Under the pieces are notes generated by a model. That model was given only the letters and a program-made list of their open reading frames with translations, did no database searches and was not told the origin of the DNA. This document shows, one piece after another, positions 8,464 through 16,279 of a DNA stretch of 64,000 nucleotides. Made by a program: the position numbers and the translations under genes. The stretch is from Elusimicrobiota bacterium (GTDB lineage: Bacteria > Elusimicrobiota > Elusimicrobia > UBA1565), in the NCBI GenBank assembly GCA_016196755.1, contig JACPXC010000044.1, forward strand, positions 39,890 to 103,889. The letters are read 5' to 3'. Every line of letters begins with the position of its first letter. Positions within the stretch are counted from its first letter, which is position 1.

Positions 8464-8514
8464 TTGACACTGTAGTAATGCCATACTACACTTGTAGTAA
8501 GAATGAACTACAGT
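8464..8514 (+). promoter_or_regulatory. Promoter and nested operator of the nucleotidyltransferase gene
   Basis: A -35 TTGACA (8464-8469) lies 17 bases from a -10 TACACT (8487-8492), with the ATG 10 bases further on. The region is built of inverted repeats: TGTAGTA (8471-8477) with TACTACA (8484-8490), another TGTAGTA at 8493-8499, and an outer pair ACTGTAGT (8469-8476) with ACTACAGT (8507-8514) whose right arm lies inside the coding sequence. The protein begins with a winged helix, so autoregulation is the simplest reading. Confidence 0.7.
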
Positions 8515-9093
8515 CCCGCAGCCCTCTTCGGCTTCGAGAAGTCCAAGGCGCGCCGCGCGCTCGTGGCCCTGTTTTTCACCAACCCGGAGCAGGAGTACTT
8601 CCCCCGCCAACTGGAAAGGCTCTCGGGAATCTTCGTGGGCAACCTGCAGAAGGAACTCGTTAAAATGGAGAGCGCCGGTTTGCTTGAGTCGCGGCGGCTG
8701 GGAAAGCTCAAGCTCTACAAGCTCAACGTGAAGCACCCCCTCTATCCCGAGCTCAAGGGTGTGGTCTCCAAGACCGTGGGGCTCGAAGCGATGATCCGCG
8801 GAGAGCTGGGCAAGCTCAAGAGCGTGGAGGCCGCCTGTATTTACGGTTCCTTCGCCCGCGGCGAGGCTCGCGCCGACAGTGACGTTGACCTCCTGATCCT
8901 GGGAGAGGTTGAGGAGAAACCCCTCATCCGCGCCCTCAAGAGACTGGAAGACAAGCTCAGGCGGGAGATCAACTACACTCTCTACTCCCAGGCCGACTGG
9001 ACGAAACGCAGAACGGCCAAGGACCCTTTCATCATGGAAGTCCTCAAGCAGCCGAGAATCCCACTCCTAGGAGAACCAGATGTCCTCCGATGA
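8503..9093 (+). CDS. Winged-helix plus MNT-type nucleotidyltransferase
   Basis: 196 residues. Residues 15-75 form an ArsR/MarR-like winged helix (recognition helix near GIFVGNLQKELVKMES). Residues 110-165 hold a minimal nucleotidyltransferase: Y-G-S-F-A-R-G (114-120) and D127-V-D129, the GSx10DxD pattern with both metal-binding aspartates. Such fused HTH-MNT proteins are usually half of a two-gene module with a HEPN or other small partner, acting as antitoxins or tRNA/protein nucleotidyl-transferring enzymes. Here the following frame is only 27 codons, so the partner seems lost. Codon use is less GC-biased than the flanks, suggesting later acquisition. Confidence 0.8.
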   Translation: MNYSPAALFGFEKSKARRALVALFFTNPEQEYFPRQLERLSGIFVGNLQKELVKMESAGLLESRRLGKLKLYKLNVKHPLYPELKGVVSKTVGLEAMIRGELGKLKSVEAACIYGSFARGEARADSDVDLLILGEVEEKPLIRALKRLEDKLRREINYTLYSQADWTKRRTAKDPFIMEVLKQPRIPLLGEPDVLR

Positions 9094-9163
9094 CCTTCTG
9101 CGCAAGCTGACCGAGGGCGGTTTCAAGTACTCAAGCAGGCGCGAAAGGAAAGCCCTCAGTTAG
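9080..9163 (+). pseudogene. Short 27-codon frame after the nucleotidyltransferase, probable partner remnant
   Basis: An ATG overlaps the nucleotidyltransferase stop by 14 bases and opens MSSDDLLRKLTEGG, a start typical of partner genes in MNT modules. The frame then stops (TAG, 9161-9163) after a basic segment. The length is far below a HEPN domain, so I read it as the surviving 5' end of a partner gene. It could still be a genuine microprotein. Confidence 0.4.
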
Positions 9164-9187
9164 AGCTGGATTTCCCCGCGTAAGCGC

Positions 9188-9544
9188 TCAGCGTCGTGGC
9201 CGGCAACCGACTTCCACTCCCCGTTCCCTGAGAACCTTGACCGCCCGCGCCAGCTCGGCCTCGCATTCATTGTCCGTGCAGGGCGCGAGCAAAGGCGTCC
9301 TCTCGCAGTAGCGGAGATACTCCTCGCCGAAGGCCTGTTCAAGGCGGCTTTCCTCCAAGGCGACCCGCTGCATGACCAGGATCGAGGCGAAGCCGAACGT
9401 GATGAGCATCGCCGGGCTTCCCAGCATAATCGCGGTGCCGATCCAGGTCATCAGGAAGCCTAGCGCCAAGGGATGCCGACAAACTTGGAAAGCTCCATAG
9501 GTTACCAGAGCTGTCTTCGGCTGAAGCTGTGGAACCTGGAGAGG
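9188..9544 (-). pseudogene. 3' fragment of an isoprenylcysteine/phospholipid methyltransferase family gene
   Basis: The frame is open only from a TGA at 9545-9547 downward and has no proper start. It encodes the family's C-terminal signature: TALVTYGAFQVCRHPLALGF, then hydrophobic helices and VALEESRLEQAFGEEYLRY. Intact ICMT-like proteins need two further N-terminal membrane helices, absent here. The reading overlaps the truncated end of the AraC gene in another frame, which implies a deletion fusing two genes. A TTG-started short product (9188-9469) is possible but would lack half of the active fold. Confidence 0.65.
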
Positions 9545-10224
9545 TCATTGAACCCCGCCTCGAAGGCCGTATCGGTAACGGCCTTTTGCTCGGCCAAGTG
9601 ACGGAAAGACTCCATGACGCGCAGCCAGTTTCGAAACTGGACGGGCGGCTTTCCCCAATCACGCCGAAATAACCTCGACAGAACCGCGGGAGAACTGCCC
9701 AACTCCCGCGCTAAGACCGACAGTGGCGAGGATTCCTGAAAGCTCTGCCCCAACCTTGCCTTCACCTCCTCGGATAGAGGATGAGGCCTCGTAGATCGGC
9801 TGATGGGCACTGCCCGCCTGTTCCCTCGCAGAACGGCCTCAACGTCCGCCATAGAACGGAGCGGCTCGACCCGCTTGATCGGGAACGCGATGGGCACTTT
9901 CGGCATCCCTTCCGGTAGCCTGCCACGCGAAAACGCCGCGAAGTTGAGGGTCCTGGCGTTCTCAAGGACGGCCGAGACCACTGAGTGCGGCGGCATGACC
10001 ATGACGAAGGCTCGGCGAGGCGCGTCGGCCAGCCGTCCGTCCACAAGAAAACGGACACGGCCGGCCATGACTTGGATTAGGCCAACGACCCAGTAAGGCC
10101 CCGTCGCGTCGTAGCCCGTGTTGCGGCCTGGCGCCTTGATGGCCTGATCCATCCGATAGAGGTCCCTCCCAATTCGGAAACATTTCCGATCGCTGGGCCG
10201 ATCGCCGAAGGAGCGCGCCCTCAC
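9502..10224 (-). CDS. AraC-family transcriptional regulator (3' truncated)
   Basis: 240 residues from a GTG that overlaps the methyltransferase TAG. Residues about 15-115 are a cupin-like sensor domain (GYDATGPYWVVGLIQVMAG, MPPHSVVSAV). Residues 160-240 carry the paired AraC helix-turn-helix: LARELGSSPAVLSRLFRR and DTAFEAGFNDLSRFHSF. The normal tail after 'RFHSFSRR' (another 10-20 residues completing the last helix, often FRRWTGxTP) is missing. The frame ends in Q-L-W-stop exactly where the methyltransferase fragment begins. DNA binding may survive since both recognition helices are present. GC content looks lower than the flanking genes. Confidence 0.7.
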   Translation of the reverse strand: MRARSFGDRPSDRKCFRIGRDLYRMDQAIKAPGRNTGYDATGPYWVVGLIQVMAGRVRFLVDGRLADAPRRAFVMVMPPHSVVSAVLENARTLNFAAFSRGRLPEGMPKVPIAFPIKRVEPLRSMADVEAVLRGNRRAVPISRSTRPHPLSEEVKARLGQSFQESSPLSVLARELGSSPAVLSRLFRRDWGKPPVQFRNWLRVMESFRHLAEQKAVTDTAFEAGFNDLSRFHSFSRRQLW

Positions 10225-10889
10225 TATAATCGAGGAGGAACACCGCTGACGACGAGATGCCGCTCGCTGGCCTGCGTGGGCGCGAAAGGCAGTCCCGCCG
10301 CCGCCAACTGCGCGGCGACCTCCTCGAGCGAGAACGCCGCCAACAGCGAGTTATAGAAGTCCTCTTTGAGCACCGGGTCCTCACCGGCCGCCGCGGCCTC
10401 GACGATGCGCCGCGCCTCCGCCTCGGAAGCGGGGCGGAAGAGGTCCATGACGAACACGGCCCCGCCGGGACGGACCAGGCGCTTCACCTCGCCCCAGAAC
10501 GCCGCGGGGTCGGGGAGCTGGTGGAGCAGGCTGTTGGAGACCACGACGTCGAAGCCGCCGTCGGGCAGCGGCAGGCCGGGGAGGTAGCCCTCGACGAGCG
10601 TCACACGCGCCTCGAGCTTGGCCTTCGCCACCGCGCGCTTCGCCAAGACTATCATCGGGGCCGAGGCGTCGACGGCGGTGACCTTCGCTTCCGGGGCGGC
10701 TTGGGCCAGGCGGATGGGGATGTCGGCCGGCCCGCAGCCCAGGTCGATGATGCTCCCGCGCGCGGCGCCGGGATGGGCGGCCAGCAGGCGGCCGACGAAG
10801 GCCTGGTTGACGCCGGCGAAGTCGGCCTTCGCGTAGGCGATGACCTGGGTCTCGTCGTCCATGACTTCCTTCTCGGGCAGTCTCTTCAT
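10224..10889 (-). CDS. Class I SAM-dependent methyltransferase
   Basis: 221 residues. Motif I is IIDLGCGPADI (about 47-57), the acidic loop after strand 2 is AVDASAPM (about 73-80), and motif IV is FDVVVSNSLLHQL followed by the post-motif VRPGGAVFVMDLF. This is the Methyltransf_11/25 type acting on small molecules or on lipid/quinone substrates. The substrate is not evident. The ATG overlaps the M42 peptidase stop (ATGA). The downstream AraC start overlaps its TAG. Confidence 0.82.
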   Translation of the reverse strand: MKRLPEKEVMDDETQVIAYAKADFAGVNQAFVGRLLAAHPGAARGSIIDLGCGPADIPIRLAQAAPEAKVTAVDASAPMIVLAKRAVAKAKLEARVTLVEGYLPGLPLPDGGFDVVVSNSLLHQLPDPAAFWGEVKRLVRPGGAVFVMDLFRPASEAEARRIVEAAAAGEDPVLKEDFYNSLLAAFSLEEVAAQLAAAGLPFAPTQASERHLVVSGVPPRL

Positions 10890-12016
10890 CGCGCCGTCCT
10901 CATGAGCCGCTTCATCTCCGCCGCCCCGAAGCGTTCCTCGGCCCAGGCCTTGAGGCGCTTGCGGGCCCCGTCCGGGTCGATCCCGCGCGCCGCGAAGGCG
11001 GCCAGCAGGTCGACGGCGGCGAGGTAATCCTTCTCGTGGATGTTCTCGGCCGCCACGCCGGCGGCGCCGACGTTGTGGTAGTTACCCAAGGGGAAGGCGA
11101 AGCCTACGGTCTGATAGCCCGAGAGCCCGAAGGCGGTGGCCTCGCAGGTGCCGCCGTCCATCAGGCGGCGCTGGAAGGCCAAGCCGGGGCGCTCGCGCTG
11201 GAGCGCGCGGGCGCGCTCCTCGAGGGCGGCCGCGGCGTCGGCGTCGAAGACCCGGGCCTTGTCGCCGACCCGGATGACCGGACCCTTGCCCTGCTCGGCG
11301 CCGGCCATGGCCTTCGAGCACTCGAGGACGACGACCGGGCGGTCGTTGCGGATGGTGCCCAGCTTGATAGCACCCCAACAGCCGTGGAAACCCACTTCCT
11401 CGGCGCGCGTGAAGAGGGCGACGACGTCGCCGGGCAGGCGCCGGCGCGCCAGGTGGTCGAGGGCCGCGACGATGGACGCGCAGCCGCTGACGTTGTCGTG
11501 GGCTTTGGAATGGATGAGCCCGCCGCGGCGCTCGAAGAGGGGGAGGTCGGCGTGGCCGAAGTCGCCGGGGAGGGAGCCCGCTGGGACCCTGAGGGTCAGG
11601 AGGTTGTGCGGCCTGCCGCGCACGAGGCCCGGCTTGCGTCCGTCGCCGCGGAGCACCGCGGCGGTCCCGCGGCGAACCGAGGTCTTCCCGTCATGGAGCG
11701 CCAGGCGCAGCCCCTTGAGCTCGAAGGTGGGGACCTGGCCGTTCCAGCGCGCCTCGGCCGTGGTCCCTTTCACCGAGAGCAGCTCGAAGCCCGGATGGTC
11801 CATGTGGGCGGTGAAGGCCACGGGACGGGCGCTCCCTTTACGGTAGCGGGCGACGAGGTTGCCGGCCGCGTCGACGTTCCACGGCACGCCCGCGGCGTCG
11901 AGCGCCGCGGCCAGGGCGGCGCGCACGCGGCGCTCGTGGAACGGCGCGGTGGGCTGGACCAGGACCGACTCGAGGATGGCCAGAGCGCGGCCGGCGTCGG
12001 GGGCGGGGAGCTTCAT
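10886..12016 (-). CDS. M42/M20-type metallo-aminopeptidase
   Basis: 376 residues. Zinc ligands and catalytic residues of the MH clan are visible: H71-M-D73 (HMDHPG), D174 in KAHDNVSG, the E206-E207 pair in RAEEVGFHG, and a late H in GNYHNVG. The order and the interposed beta-barrel insertion (about 80-160) match M42 glutamyl aminopeptidases/endoglucanase M relatives, cytosolic dodecameric enzymes that trim peptides. The C-terminal 40 residues are a basic helical extension. A TAGGAT hexamer ends 7 bases before the ATG, so it probably has its own leaderless promoter as well as reading from the gene upstream. Confidence 0.85.
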   Translation of the reverse strand: MKLPAPDAGRALAILESVLVQPTAPFHERRVRAALAAALDAAGVPWNVDAAGNLVARYRKGSARPVAFTAHMDHPGFELLSVKGTTAEARWNGQVPTFELKGLRLALHDGKTSVRRGTAAVLRGDGRKPGLVRGRPHNLLTLRVPAGSLPGDFGHADLPLFERRGGLIHSKAHDNVSGCASIVAALDHLARRRLPGDVVALFTRAEEVGFHGCWGAIKLGTIRNDRPVVVLECSKAMAGAEQGKGPVIRVGDKARVFDADAAAALEERARALQRERPGLAFQRRLMDGGTCEATAFGLSGYQTVGFAFPLGNYHNVGAAGVAAENIHEKDYLAAVDLLAAFAARGIDPDGARKRLKAWAEERFGAAEMKRLMRTAR

Positions 12017-12029
12017 GGGCCCAATCCTA

Positions 12030-13208
12030 TCAATCGCCGCGGCGGAAGGCGAGGGCCAGGCCCGCGCCGGCCAGCGCGGCCTGAAGGACGACGGCGGCCG
12101 GCCGGCCGGCGTAGACGAAGGCGGTGACCAGGCCGATGAGGAAGTTGAGGCCGGAGGCCAGGAAGACGCCGCGCGCCTGTCCCCGGACGTCGAGCCGGGA
12201 ACAGCGCTTGTCGAGCCACAGCCGCCAGGAACCCTTCGAGAGGGTGTGCAGGGCGCTGGCCTGGAGGATGCGGTCGAGCGGCAGGCCCCAGCCGGCGACG
12301 GGGTTGACGAGCAGGGCCATCAGCGCCGTCCCGATGAGGCCGTCCAGGGCCAGGGCGGCCGCGTTTGAGGCCGGCGTCTCGGCGGGAGCCCCCGACACCC
12401 AGGTCTTGAGGCGGGCCAGGTAGCGGCCGCCCAGGCCGAAGGCGAAGGCCGCGACGGGGACGACCGGGTGGAGGGGAAGGGCGGCCGAAAACGACAGCGA
12501 CGCCAGGACGGCGTTCCAGAGGCCGTTGACGAGGTCCGCGCGTACGAGCAGGGGGCGCGCCACGCCTACCGGCGCGTAGAGCTCGGAGAACGCTCGCCGG
12601 AGCTCCGGAGCGCGGCGCGTGGTCCCCGGCGGCAGGAGGCGCGCCAGGTAGCCGGCGCCGTGGGCGATGAAGTCCTCCTCGCCGCGGAAACGGCGTCCCT
12701 CGAGCGTAGCCATGACCTTGATCGGGAAGCTCGTGCCCAAGCCGCGGAAGGCCAGCTCGAGCTCGAGGGCCTGGCGGGCGAGCACGGCCTCGGGCCGGCA
12801 GGTCGGGTCGATGAGGATGGCATGCAGGTCCGAGGTGTGGGGGTCGTTGAGGCCGAACTCCTTGATGGCGGTCTTCTCGATGCGCAGGCCTTCGGCGCCC
12901 GGCCAGGTCGGCGACGGCGTGCGCTTCTCGGCCGAGAGCGGCAGGAGTTCGGCCAGCAGCGGGTCGAGCGTGCGCTGGCGCAGGCGCGGGCCCGAGACCC
13001 GGCTGCCGATCAGGGCCAGGCCGAGCCCGCGCCGGGCGGCCTCGCGGGCCAGCGTGTCGAGCTGGGCGGGAGAGAGGCCGATGAGGACGTTGAGGCGTCC
13101 TGAGGCCGCCCGAATCCGGGCGAAGCGGTAGCGGCCGGAGCGCACGCCGGCGAGGATGTCCTCGTAGGCGTGGCGCCCGGGGGGGAGGAGGGCCGCTACG
13201 GCTTCCAT
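12030..13208 (-). CDS. Membrane protein of unknown function
   Basis: 392 residues. The first 235 are soluble and mixed alpha/beta, with a well-structured stretch around IKEFGLNDPHTSDLHAIL and a basic 'LEGRRFRGEEDFIAHG'. The last 155 contain about four hydrophobic helices (roughly 248-275, 293-310, 355-372 and 376-390). I recognise no family. The coding call rests on residue composition: hydrophobic helices with positive-inside loops appear only in this frame, while the overlapping longer frame is mostly Arg/Pro/Gly. It ends 13 bases before the peptidase start and may be co-transcribed with it. Confidence 0.6.
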   Translation of the reverse strand: MEAVAALLPPGRHAYEDILAGVRSGRYRFARIRAASGRLNVLIGLSPAQLDTLAREAARRGLGLALIGSRVSGPRLRQRTLDPLLAELLPLSAEKRTPSPTWPGAEGLRIEKTAIKEFGLNDPHTSDLHAILIDPTCRPEAVLARQALELELAFRGLGTSFPIKVMATLEGRRFRGEEDFIAHGAGYLARLLPPGTTRRAPELRRAFSELYAPVGVARPLLVRADLVNGLWNAVLASLSFSAALPLHPVVPVAAFAFGLGGRYLARLKTWVSGAPAETPASNAAALALDGLIGTALMALLVNPVAGWGLPLDRILQASALHTLSKGSWRLWLDKRCSRLDVRGQARGVFLASGLNFLIGLVTAFVYAGRPAAVVLQAALAGAGLALAFRRGD

Positions 13209-13355
13209 AGGGTATAGAGTGGCATGGCGTCGGGCCGTACACCCATGGCCTCGGGCCCCGGGAGGCCTAGGTCTTTCGGCTCAGATAATGTTCGAATAAA
13301 ACCGCCGCTCCCGGATTATCTTGGCGAGGGGAAAGCCGCTCTCGCGAGGTGTCAG

Positions 13356-13862
13356 ATGACCAGGAATATGTTGTTTGCGGCCGTATCCGCGCTGTCGTGG
13401 CTTGCCGCGCCGCTGTCGGCCGGCGATTGGAAGCTCGGCCTCGATGGGACTCAGACCGGTCCGCGGGTCTGCGCCATCAGTCGACCGCAATGCTTGATCT
13501 TTTGGAAGGCCAAGGACGGGCCCGAGTTCATGGGCGGGGCGGCCGTCGACTGCGAGTTCGCCAAGAGCGCCGTGGCGGACGGGAACAAGGCTCCCAAGGC
13601 GGCGGACTATTGGCTGCGCGAGGTGTGGGTCAACGCCGACATCGACATCGTCTCGGACTGCCGGCCCGTCGCGGAGGCTCCCTCCATCTGCAAGAGCTAC
13701 GGCACGGCGGCCTCTGCGAAGGACTACCTCAGGGAGCTGGACTGCCTGACGGGTTGGTTGGCGGACTCGAAGGGCCTGGACCCGAAGACCGTGGCGGGGG
13801 AACGGGCCCGCGCGAAGGCGGTGCTGGCGAAGTTGTCGGCTCTGATGTCACAAGGGATCTAG
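13356..13862 (+). CDS. Small secreted protein with cysteines, function unknown
   Basis: 168 residues from an ATG that gives a clean signal peptide (MTRNMLFAAVSALSWLAAPLSA, cleavage near residue 22). The mature part has cysteines at regular intervals (CAISRPQC, DCEF, SDC, C, LDC), suggesting disulfides in the periplasm, and a helical tail rich in Ala and Lys. An upstream in-frame extension (from 13224) would bury the signal peptide and is unlikely. No family recognised. It points toward the oppositely oriented exported protein at 13877. Confidence 0.6.
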   Translation: MTRNMLFAAVSALSWLAAPLSAGDWKLGLDGTQTGPRVCAISRPQCLIFWKAKDGPEFMGGAAVDCEFAKSAVADGNKAPKAADYWLREVWVNADIDIVSDCRPVAEAPSICKSYGTAASAKDYLRELDCLTGWLADSKGLDPKTVAGERARAKAVLAKLSALMSQGI

Positions 13863-13876
13863 CACCAACGGAGTCT

Positions 13877-14725
13877 TTATCTGTCCCAATCCCCGCCTCC
13901 GGGATCGACGCTGGCCGAGTCGACGATATGCTTGAGCAGGCGCAAGGCGTCTTGGGCCTTGCGCTCGTCGGTCGGGCTCTCGCGGGCCGCGAAGGCCGCG
14001 ACGATGTAGGACTGGATGTTTCCTTCGCTCACTGAGGAAACCGAACGGCCTCCGATGAATATGTCCGCCGTATTCAGGTAGGAGGGAAGGCGGAGTGTAT
14101 CGGGCGAGGGGCGATGGTTGAATGCCAAGGCGGCTTGATCCATCTGCCATTGGCGAGCCTCGTTCCGGGATTCCTCCTGGGCCGCCCGGAGGCGCGTGTT
14201 GAACAATGCCATGGTCAAGAGGCCGGAGCCCATCAGCATGACAAGCACAGATGGAGCGAATCCCACGGCGGACCCGATGACGAATACGCCTGCGCGCAGG
14301 ATCGGGAGGACTCCGCTCAAGTACGCGAACGCGGGGTATATCTTATCGAAGTTTCTCGCGATATCGCAGATGCTCTTGCCTGCTATCCTCCCGAACTCGC
14401 CGAAAATCTGCGCGGCGACTTCCGGCAGGGTGTAGCCGCCCGGCGTCGACTCGCACCCTGCGGCGACGAAGGCCCGGGCCGCGTTCCTGAGATTGGCCAG
14501 TGTAGGGATGAAGGGGGCCTTGTCGACGGAGCCGGCGCGCAGGGCTTGGGTCGACAAACCGAATCCCGCTGGGAGCTTCGGGATATCCAATCCCGCTCCG
14601 AAGGCCTGCCCGGCCGCGGACGAATCGGTCTCGAGCCGCTGCGCCGCAGCGGCCGGCAGCATCGGCGGCAGAACCAATGCAGCCGACATCAAGGCTGTCA
14701 GTGACGACTTTAGGGTCGTTCTCAT
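13877..14725 (-). CDS. Exported membrane-associated protein of unknown function
   Basis: 282 residues. Signal peptide at 1-28 (LTALMSAALVLPPMLPAAAA). A conserved-looking middle part (AGKSICDIARNFDKIYPAFAYLSG) leads into a hydrophobic stretch at about 148-175, and an amphipathic, charged C-terminal third ends near DRKAQDALRLLKHIVD. A GAGGAG ribosome site precedes the ATG. Codon use is a little less GC-rich than neighbours. No known family. It diverges from the sigma factor operon and shares its control region. Confidence 0.55.
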   Translation of the reverse strand: MRTTLKSSLTALMSAALVLPPMLPAAAAQRLETDSSAAGQAFGAGLDIPKLPAGFGLSTQALRAGSVDKAPFIPTLANLRNAARAFVAAGCESTPGGYTLPEVAAQIFGEFGRIAGKSICDIARNFDKIYPAFAYLSGVLPILRAGVFVIGSAVGFAPSVLVMLMGSGLLTMALFNTRLRAAQEESRNEARQWQMDQAALAFNHRPSPDTLRLPSYLNTADIFIGGRSVSSVSEGNIQSYIVAAFAARESPTDERKAQDALRLLKHIVDSASVDPGGGDWDR

Positions 14726-14777
14726 CTCATCTCCTCAATCCCACCGATAGGGTTGCTCAGAGGGGCACGAGACGGCC

Positions 14778-14921
14778 AGTTAAGTCTCGCTTAACTCCAT
14801 TTAGAACGATGGGGCGAGGGAATTTCTCTCGGTTCAGGGAATGGCTTCACTAGGCATTAAGATAGGGAAGTGGTGTGGGACCCCGTCCGCTCGAATAGAT
14901 TCGCCGATTCTGGGTTATCCT
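14778..14921. promoter_or_regulatory. Divergent control region before the sigma factor operon
   Basis: An inverted repeat AGTTAAG (14778-14784) / CTTAACT (14790-14796) lies between the two divergent genes. A TATCCT hexamer (14916-14921) ends 9 bases before the sigma factor ATG. The repeat is a candidate operator. Nothing identifies the regulator. Confidence 0.4.
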
Positions 14922-14930
14922 ATCAGCGAC

Positions 14931-15467
14931 ATGCCGGAAGCGGACCGACTTATACAGGGCTGCCGCCAAGACCCCGAGCTCTTCCGGGAACTGGTCGGGC
15001 TGTTCCAGGCCCGGCTCTACAGCTTCCTGATCCGCTTGGCCGGCCGCCAAGCCGCCGACGACCTGTTCCAGGAGGTCTGGCTGAGGGTGTATCAGGCCGC
15101 CCCGCGCTACGAGGCGCGGGGGAAGGCGGCGAGCTGGATCTTCAAGATCGCTCACAACGTCGCCCTCCAGCATCACGGCCGGCGCGCCAAGCAACCCGAG
15201 GCGGCCGGCGACGCCTTGGACGCCCTGCCTTCGGGCGACCTCGACCCGGCCGCGGCCGGCGAGCGGGCCGAGACGCTCGGGCAAGTCGATGCCGCCATCG
15301 CGGCCCTGCCCTTCGAGCAGCGGCAGGTCTTCCTGCTCCGCGAGTTCGGAGGCATGCCTTTCAAGGAGGTGGCCGAGCTGCTGGAGATCCCGCTCGGCAC
15401 CGCCCTGTCGCGCATGAACGCCGCTCTCGAGAAGCTGCGCGGGCGCCTGGAGGACTTCCGTGCATAG
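14931..15467 (+). CDS. ECF-type RNA polymerase sigma factor
   Basis: 178 residues. Region 2 spans about 12-80, with the core-binding/-10-melting stretch LAGRQAADDLFQEVWLRVYQ and the W-I-F-K-I-A-H-N end typical of sigma-70 region 2.3-2.4. Region 4 is at about 118-172 (LPFEQRQVFLLREFGGMPFKEVAELL then LGTALSRMNAALEKLRG), split by an Ala/Asp linker. There is no region 3, as expected for ECF factors. The anti-sigma gene overlaps the stop by 8 bases. Longer in-frame starts upstream would add a Gly/Ser tail with no homology and are unlikely. Confidence 0.88.
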   Translation: MPEADRLIQGCRQDPELFRELVGLFQARLYSFLIRLAGRQAADDLFQEVWLRVYQAAPRYEARGKAASWIFKIAHNVALQHHGRRAKQPEAAGDALDALPSGDLDPAAAGERAETLGQVDAAIAALPFEQRQVFLLREFGGMPFKEVAELLEIPLGTALSRMNAALEKLRGRLEDFRA

Positions 15468-16257
15468 GGACCAATGCCTGCTGTACGCCTCGGGTGAGAT
15501 GAGCGCCGAAGAGAGCGGGCGGTTCCAGTCGCACCTGGGGGCCTGCCCGGACTGCCGGGGCTGGCTGGAGCTCGTCGGGCGCGGGGCCGCCTGGGCCGGA
15601 AGCGCGGCGGAGAACGCGCCGACCGGCGTGCTCGTGGCCGTCCTGGGCCTGACGGCGGCGGCGCCCGTCGTCGCGGCGGCGAAGACGGGCCTCTGGGCCA
15701 AGCTGCCGGGCTGGCTCAAGTGGGTCCTGCTCACGGCCGTCGCCAGCGCGGCGCTGCGCGTGGCTCAGGGGCCGCGGGATCCGGTTCCCGAGCCTGCCCC
15801 GGCGTTTCCGTCGAACGCGCGTCTCGAGATCCCGTCGTCGGGGCCGGCTCCGCGCCCCTCGGAGCCGCCGCGCGGCAGCCAGGACCTCGTCGCCGGGCCA
15901 CTCGAGCCGACGCTGGAAAAGCCCGACGTCCTCGAGTGCAAGGACCCCGCGTCGATCCGCGCCTTCAAGCGCTGGGTCATCTACGACTATCAGGCCTTCC
16001 CGGAGGACGGGGACACCGCCGCCGAGGATTGGAGCGCCTGCCTGTGCGGTCCCGCGGCGGCCGCCGCGGGCATGCCGGCCCTGCCGCCGCGGACGTCGAG
16101 CACCCGCAAGCTGCCCGGGTGTCCGAGCGGGAAGGAGTCCGTCAAGGAGCCGTACATCGCCATCGCGAAGTTCTTCTACGAGGCGCTGCCTATCACCCAA
16201 GAGCAGGCGGTGAAGATGCCGGCCTGCTACTGCGGCCCGTCGCCGCGGGGGCGATGA
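15460..16257 (+). CDS. zf-HC2 anti-sigma factor with periplasmic cysteine-containing domain
   Basis: 265 residues from a GTG. The first 35 residues form the anti-sigma zinc binding motif: C6 and then H25-x3-C29-x2-C32 in a helical context (MSAEESGRFQSHLGACPDC). A hydrophobic region at 55-105 includes one or two membrane helices. After a Pro-rich linker comes a roughly 120-residue C-terminal domain with paired cysteines (CKDP, CLCG, GCPS, CYCG). This is the layout of a membrane-anchored anti-sigma that holds the ECF factor until an envelope signal arrives. The distal domain is not a family I know and could sense redox state (inference). Confidence 0.78.
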   Translation: MHRDQCLLYASGEMSAEESGRFQSHLGACPDCRGWLELVGRGAAWAGSAAENAPTGVLVAVLGLTAAAPVVAAAKTGLWAKLPGWLKWVLLTAVASAALRVAQGPRDPVPEPAPAFPSNARLEIPSSGPAPRPSEPPRGSQDLVAGPLEPTLEKPDVLECKDPASIRAFKRWVIYDYQAFPEDGDTAAEDWSACLCGPAAAAAGMPALPPRTSSTRKLPGCPSGKESVKEPYIAIAKFFYEALPITQEQAVKMPACYCGPSPRGR

Positions 16258-16266
16258 CTTCCTTGG

Positions 16267-16272
16267 TATCAT
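16267..16272 (+). promoter_or_regulatory. -10 hexamer before the 16280 gene
   Basis: TATCAT ends 7 bases before the ATG at 16280, right after the anti-sigma stop. This suggests a separate near-leaderless transcript. Confidence 0.4.
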
Positions 16273-16279
16273 AGACGGG

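Noticed and set aside
12013..13242. Alternative 409-codon minus frame at the unknown membrane protein
   Set aside because: Mostly Arg/Pro/Gly and lacking membrane helices. The frame at 12030-13208 has hydrophobic segments and sensible composition.
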